Shown here in pieces: positions 62,876 through 64,000 of a stretch of 64,000 nucleotides of DNA. How positions within the stretch are numbered: position 1 is the stretch's first letter; every line of letters begins with the position of its first letter. The notes under the pieces are model-generated. The model had not been told where the DNA came from, did not search any database, and was given only the letters and a program-made list of their open reading frames with translations. Made by a program: the position numbers and the translations under genes. The stretch is from Chamaesiphon minutus PCC 6605 (lineage in GTDB: Bacteria; Cyanobacteriota; Cyanobacteriia; Cyanobacteriales; Chamaesiphonaceae): positions 3,878,385 through 3,942,384 of the forward strand of contig NC_019697.1 in assembly GCF_000317145.1 (NCBI RefSeq), read 5' to 3'.

Positions 62876-64000
62876 ATGGGCATATTCGTTTTCGTCCTGG
62901 CCTTAGTTGCTTCGATTTGGGCATTGAGGTGGATTACGAGCGGACTCAACCTTGACATTGGTTCTTCACGAAAAGAACCGATCGTCCTCAATTACCCACG
63001 GGCAGCCATGTCAGTGGAGCCGATCGTCAAACCAGTTGATGAAGTAAAAATTCCCGAACGATTGCCTCAAATCTTTCTAGATTACGTGCCGAGTGTCGTA
63101 CCCACCCCGGCAAGTGAGGCTCAGTCAGAAATATCCGCAAACTTTACCATCGCATCATCAGCAGTCGAAGAATCCCTGTTATTTCGGCTTATGGTACTGG
63201 CACTATTTATCCTGAGCGTTATTAATACAGATTTAGCAGCGGGAACTCATTACAGCGCAATCTGCCTGCCCATCACTATCTTCGGGACATTTTGGAGCTA
63301 TACCCGTCGCCATCATGCCAAACATTGGCTGAATATCTCGGTATCCGTCGTTAGTAGCGCGCTCGTTATCGGGTATCTGACACCACTTTTAGTCAGACAA
63401 ACTCAGAATGCGATCGATGGAGCCGCACCAACAGCCAAATTAATCTTCGCGCTAGCATTGACACTGGGCACGATCTGTATCGGACTCCAGATGGGTTTGA
63501 GCTGCCATCTCTACAGTCGCCGCTTGTTGGGTTATTGCATGGTAGCGAGTATCACGCTCATGGCTGTTGCGGCTAGTTTGAGCCAGAATGGACTCTATTT
63601 GCTGCTATTGGCTGGTTTTATCGCGATCGGGATTCCTACTTTGATGCTCGATTATCGATCGAGACTAGGACTTAAACCAGTTGGCATTACGTCTGTAACG
63701 CAACTGGGACAACTACCCTATCACCATTTACCCTGGAAATATCTAAGTCAATTAGCCGCAATTGCGATCGGGTTAGGATTGGTAGTCGCATTATTTTTAC
63801 CCAACTTTTCGATTCCTCAGCTCTCATTGCAACCACCCGGATTGGATCGACTGCAAATTCCCCAAAAACCACTAAATTTGGGTAATAATTCTCGATTCTC
63901 CAATGGAGAGGCTTCGCCAACGAATTCATCACCGCAGCTTAGCCTTCCGCCCCAGCCAACCGCCAAAGAACTAGCCGCTCAGGTATTTGGGCAACCAGGT
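62876..64000 (+). CDS. TgpA-like (DUF3488) transglutaminase membrane protein, N-terminal part (cut by window end)
   Basis: Open from ATG 62876 to the window end, at least 375 aa, with no stop. One helix at the start, a Pro/Ser-rich soluble stretch, then several membrane helices (e.g. LMVLALFILSVINTDLAAGTHY, KLIFALALTLGTICIGL, MVASITLMAVAASLSQNG, LLLLAGFIAIGIPTLML), and a final helix AIAIGLGLVVALFLP. The string IPTLMLDYRSRLGLKPVG is a cyanobacterial TgpA signature. The soluble transglutaminase domain should lie beyond the window. A dispersed repeat at 63903-63921 encodes part of the extracytoplasmic linker. Confidence 0.8.
   Translation, partial: MGIFVFVLALVASIWALRWITSGLNLDIGSSRKEPIVLNYPRAAMSVEPIVKPVDEVKIPERLPQIFLDYVPSVVPTPASEAQSEISANFTIASSAVEESLLFRLMVLALFILSVINTDLAAGTHYSAICLPITIFGTFWSYTRRHHAKHWLNISVSVVSSALVIGYLTPLLVRQTQNAIDGAAPTAKLIFALALTLGTICIGLQMGLSCHLYSRRLLGYCMVASITLMAVAASLSQNGLYLLLLAGFIAIGIPTLMLDYRSRLGLKPVGITSVTQLGQLPYHHLPWKYLSQLAAIAIGLGLVVALFLPNFSIPQLSLQPPGLDRLQIPQKPLNLGNNSRFSNGEASPTNSSPQLSLPPQPTAKELAAQVFGQPG

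Overview
This window is chromosomal DNA of a cyanobacterium. The evidence is a set of oxygenic-photosynthesis genes: phycobilisome-type ferredoxin-NADP reductase (petH), phosphoribulokinase (prk), cytochrome c550 (psbV), cytochrome c6 (petJ), the b6f subunit petM, ndhH, a ycf39-type reductase and a TLP40-type lumenal cyclophilin. GCGATCGC (HIP1-like) and GATCGATC words are very frequent. The repeat-rich intergenic style fits a large-genome beta-cyanobacterium; I cannot name the species from sequence alone (a Chamaesiphon-like genome is only a guess).

Layout. 1-6969: a plus-strand surface-glycan or sugar-modification cluster (PhyH dioxygenase end, Zn-type C-methyltransferase, GNAT, WbqC, CmcI-like hydroxylase, DegT aminotransferase, GT2-GT4 fusion). 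7.1-12 kb: NIL-ferredoxin, moaC, two tandem tRNA-Arg(ACG), a LOG protein, trxA and petH. 12.3-17.2 kb: prk, a Uma2 gene split by an IS4-family element with a clean 9-bp target duplication, DUF3067 and an LD-carboxypeptidase. 17.4-25 kb: a zinc-ribbon/PP2C phosphatase, TLP40-like cyclophilin, an IS982 remnant, a photolyase and a UbiB kinase. 25.5-31.3 kb: an RmlD-like reductase, YjbQ, a GT-B glycosyltransferase, cystine C-S lyase and a zinc-ribbon Ser/Thr kinase. 31.5-38.4 kb: accD, psbV, petJ, a NurA nuclease, a second identical IS4-family copy and another Ser/Thr kinase. 38.8-51.7 kb: anmK, rpsP-khpA, a divergent proA, tRNA-Gly, an unusual Ddl ligase, a small unknown plus FMN-protein pair, MATE, prohibitin, pheS, pdxA, GNAT and petM. 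51.9-64 kb: ycf39, nadK, an OmpR-type regulator, cupin, DUF192, DUF2949, a HAD phosphatase, ndhH, a small HTH protein, a lipase-like hydrolase, a WG-repeat protein, a cytochrome b/molybdopterin oxidoreductase pair and the start of a TgpA-like transglutaminase membrane protein.

How the genes work together. Most are ordinary housekeeping and photosynthesis genes in short transcription units. Functional groupings are the glycan cluster at the left end; rpsP-khpA; petM next to ycf39; the membrane cytochrome b with the molybdopterin enzyme (a YedYZ-like pairing); and peptidoglycan metabolism genes scattered through the window (ldcA, anmK, ddl). Signalling genes stand out: two Ser/Thr kinases and one PP2C phosphatase, with a zinc ribbon at the N-terminus of one kinase and of the phosphatase.

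Intergenic DNA is loaded with short tandem repeats, mostly heptamers, and with long palindromes. I found no CRISPR array, rRNA, prophage or recognisable defence island. The least-explained items are the glycan cluster, the zinc-ribbon/pseudokinase-like/PP2C protein, the divergent ProA and the atypical Ddl.
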